NCBI GenBank assembly: GCA_947589035.1
Contig: CANPYZ010000015.1
Location: 1 to 49,708 of the forward strand
DNA: 49,708 nucleotides
Direction: 5' to 3'
Origin: an uncultured Clostridia bacterium
GTDB lineage: Bacteria; Bacillota; Clostridia; Oscillospirales; Ruminococcaceae
The notes below the pieces were generated by a model that was not told the origin of the DNA, did no database searches, and worked only from the letters and a program-made list of their open reading frames with translations. This document shows, one piece after another, positions 48,827 to 49,708 of this stretch. Every line of letters begins with the position of its first letter. Within the stretch, counting starts at the first letter, position 1. The translations under genes were made by a program, and so were the position numbers.

Positions 48827-48855
48827 AGTATAACATATTGTTTTTTATTTGTCAA
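48827..48855 (-). promoter_or_regulatory. sigma-A promoter of hydrolase-tcdA
   Basis: Minus strand TTGACA (48850-48855), 17-bp spacer, TATACT (48827-48832). Confidence 0.82.
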
Positions 48856-48866
48856 GAGGGATTTAA

Positions 48867-49064
48867 CAGTTAAACACGGCAACAGCATTTACTTTCTCTC
48901 AAAAATATGATAAAATATTTGAAAAGATTCATCCCGAAAAATTATCCGAATATCTTGTAAACTGGCTGGAAGAAGAACTTCCGGACAGGTGCATCATCGC
49001 CATTGATGGCAAGACAATCTGTGGCAGTGCAGACAAAACACATAAAGTATATATTGTCATCTAA
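48867..49064 (+). mobile_element. ISAs1-family transposase fragment
   Basis: An open stretch reads FTFSQKYDKIFEKIHPEKLS, EYLVNWLEEELPDRC and IIAIDGKTICGSADKTHK, then TAA. HPE...IIAIDGKTI.GS is the region around the first catalytic Asp of ISAs1-type transposases. Both ends of the gene are missing and no start codon or ribosome site is present, so it is a decayed fragment. Confidence 0.8.
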
Positions 49065-49065
49065 C

Positions 49066-49316
49066 TGTACTCATGAATTGTGTGATTCTTTCTGCTGTAA
49101 CAATCATAATAGTATTCGTTTTCGTAACAGAAACGTCATACGAAATGTCCGTCGTCCGTAATCACTTCGCTGTTATCAATCAATTCGTCGCAGTTTTCAC
49201 AGCCCACACTCATTTCTTCTGCAATCATTGCCATACAATGTCATCACTAATCCAGAAATAATTTTCACCTTCATGAATAATTTCACCGCAGCAGCCGAAG
49301 ATTTTTTCGATTTGTT
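49066..49316 (-). pseudogene. broken zinc-ribbon protein gene
   Basis: On the minus strand, frame pieces read EKIFGCCGEIIHEGENYFWI, then in another frame IAEEMSVGCENCDELIDNSE and VITDDGHFV, a TGA where a Cys codon (TGT) is expected, then RFCYENEYYYDCYSR. Joined, these give paired CxxC-type zinc sites typical of a small zinc-ribbon protein. At least one frameshift and one stop are present. No start codon was found. Confidence 0.6.
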
Positions 49317-49433
49317 AGCTTGTGCAACATAAAATTGCACGAAATATCACATAATACCCTATTTTTCAAGGTTTTGGACTCAATAAGGGTACGATAAGGG
49401 TTTTCACCGCCTGTCCGTTACACAAGCAAAATG

Positions 49434-49465
49434 AACGCCTATGTTTTTTGCTGAACATAGGCGTT
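49434..49465. terminator. hairpin next to the initiator tRNA
   Basis: AACGCCTATGTT / AACATAGGCGTT, perfect 12-bp stem with 8-nt loop. It lies 4 bp beyond the tRNA 3' end and probably ends the tRNA transcript on the minus strand. The T-run is better on the plus side (GTTTTTCT). Confidence 0.75.
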
Positions 49466-49469
49466 TTTC

Positions 49470-49546
<77 letters not shown>

Positions 49547-49590
49547 GGGGGAGAATGTTATACTCATAATCTTTTTTAGATTACTTGTAT

Positions 49591-49619
49591 AGTATACCAC
49601 AAAAATTTTCTCTTGTCAA
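49591..49619 (-). promoter_or_regulatory. sigma-A promoter of tRNA-fMet
   Basis: Minus strand TTGACA (49614-49619), 17-bp spacer, TATACT (49591-49596). Confidence 0.85.
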
Positions 49620-49708
49620 GAACTTTTTTATTTTAGGAGTGGCTAAATGGGGATATTATAAAAAATCAACGAAACCAAGAGGAAATTCCCCTTTACGACC
49701 GGAGATTT
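49620..49708. other. unassigned right end of the window
   Basis: A plus-strand frame from GTG 49639 (AKWGYYKKSTKPRGNSPLRP) runs off the edge, but the AGGAG lies too close for it. On the minus strand ISGRKGEFPLGFVDFL ends in TAA and looks like a protein C terminus, possibly of a transposase. The 89 bp are too few to decide. Confidence 0.25.

Overview
The window looks like a chromosomal stretch from a low-GC, spore-forming Clostridia member, most like the Ruminococcus/Oscillospiraceae group. The basis is the AT-rich sequence, a sporulation gene (spoIIR), AddAB instead of RecBCD, many near-perfect TTGACA-17-TATAAT promoters, strong GGAGG ribosome sites, and housekeeping proteins of Firmicutes type. 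The species is an inference; no rRNA or other decisive marker is present.

Layout. 1-310: end of an IS5-type element. 309-6169: pyrimidine-nucleoside phosphorylase, spoIIR, then a glycolytic block on the minus strand (pgk, a small unknown gene, tpiA, then gpmI). 6284-7776: a small plus-strand operon (DUF4250, VanZ-like, unknown, zinc-ribbon protein). 7783-13426: a signal-peptidase-like pseudoenzyme, rpsB-tsf with a leader, a sortase-substrate-like microprotein, glycyl-tRNA synthetase and a rhomboid-like membrane protein. 13511-18977: a beta-helix surface protein with a very acidic cytoplasmic tail, then two adjacent GGDEF proteins with different sensor domains (FIST and a LacI-type sugar-binding domain). 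18982-28119: an amidase and the operon SPFH/zinc-ribbon - addB - addA. 28183-29741: Rrf2 regulator with a frameshifted C_GCxxG_C_C gene, divergent from a cupin gene with a perfect palindrome at its start site. 29811-31560: an XRE regulator and an unknown partner gene.

The most interesting part is 32163-38458. It opens with a candidate ~90-nt structured RNA that has its own promoter and is closed by an 11-bp terminal stem. Then comes a four-gene operon: double-FHA/ABC ATPase, PP2C phosphatase, transmembrane Ser/Thr kinase with an extracellular glycan-binding-like domain, and a VanX-like lipoprotein. The kinase juxtamembrane segment carries five T-[EA]-Y-A repeats, plausible phosphothreonine docking sites for the FHA domains. 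I read this as a cell-wall sensing and remodelling system in which kinase, phosphatase and FHA-ABC protein form one circuit. This is inference.

From 38518 on: a lipoprotein/membrane pair, an XRE regulator, a stretch of 11-bp-phased GGTAGA repeats, and decayed conjugative-element genes (DUF3801/PcfB-like and a broken VirD4). Then follows a six-gene minus-strand operon (42645-46507) of secreted beta-sandwich proteins sharing a TVTIP...TFTxSVEW module, with a membrane protein first and a sortase-type protein last. The right end holds a group II intron domain V remnant, a second copy of the IS-end repeat, tcdA, an alpha/beta hydrolase, an ISAs1 fragment, a broken zinc-ribbon gene and an initiator tRNA-Met.
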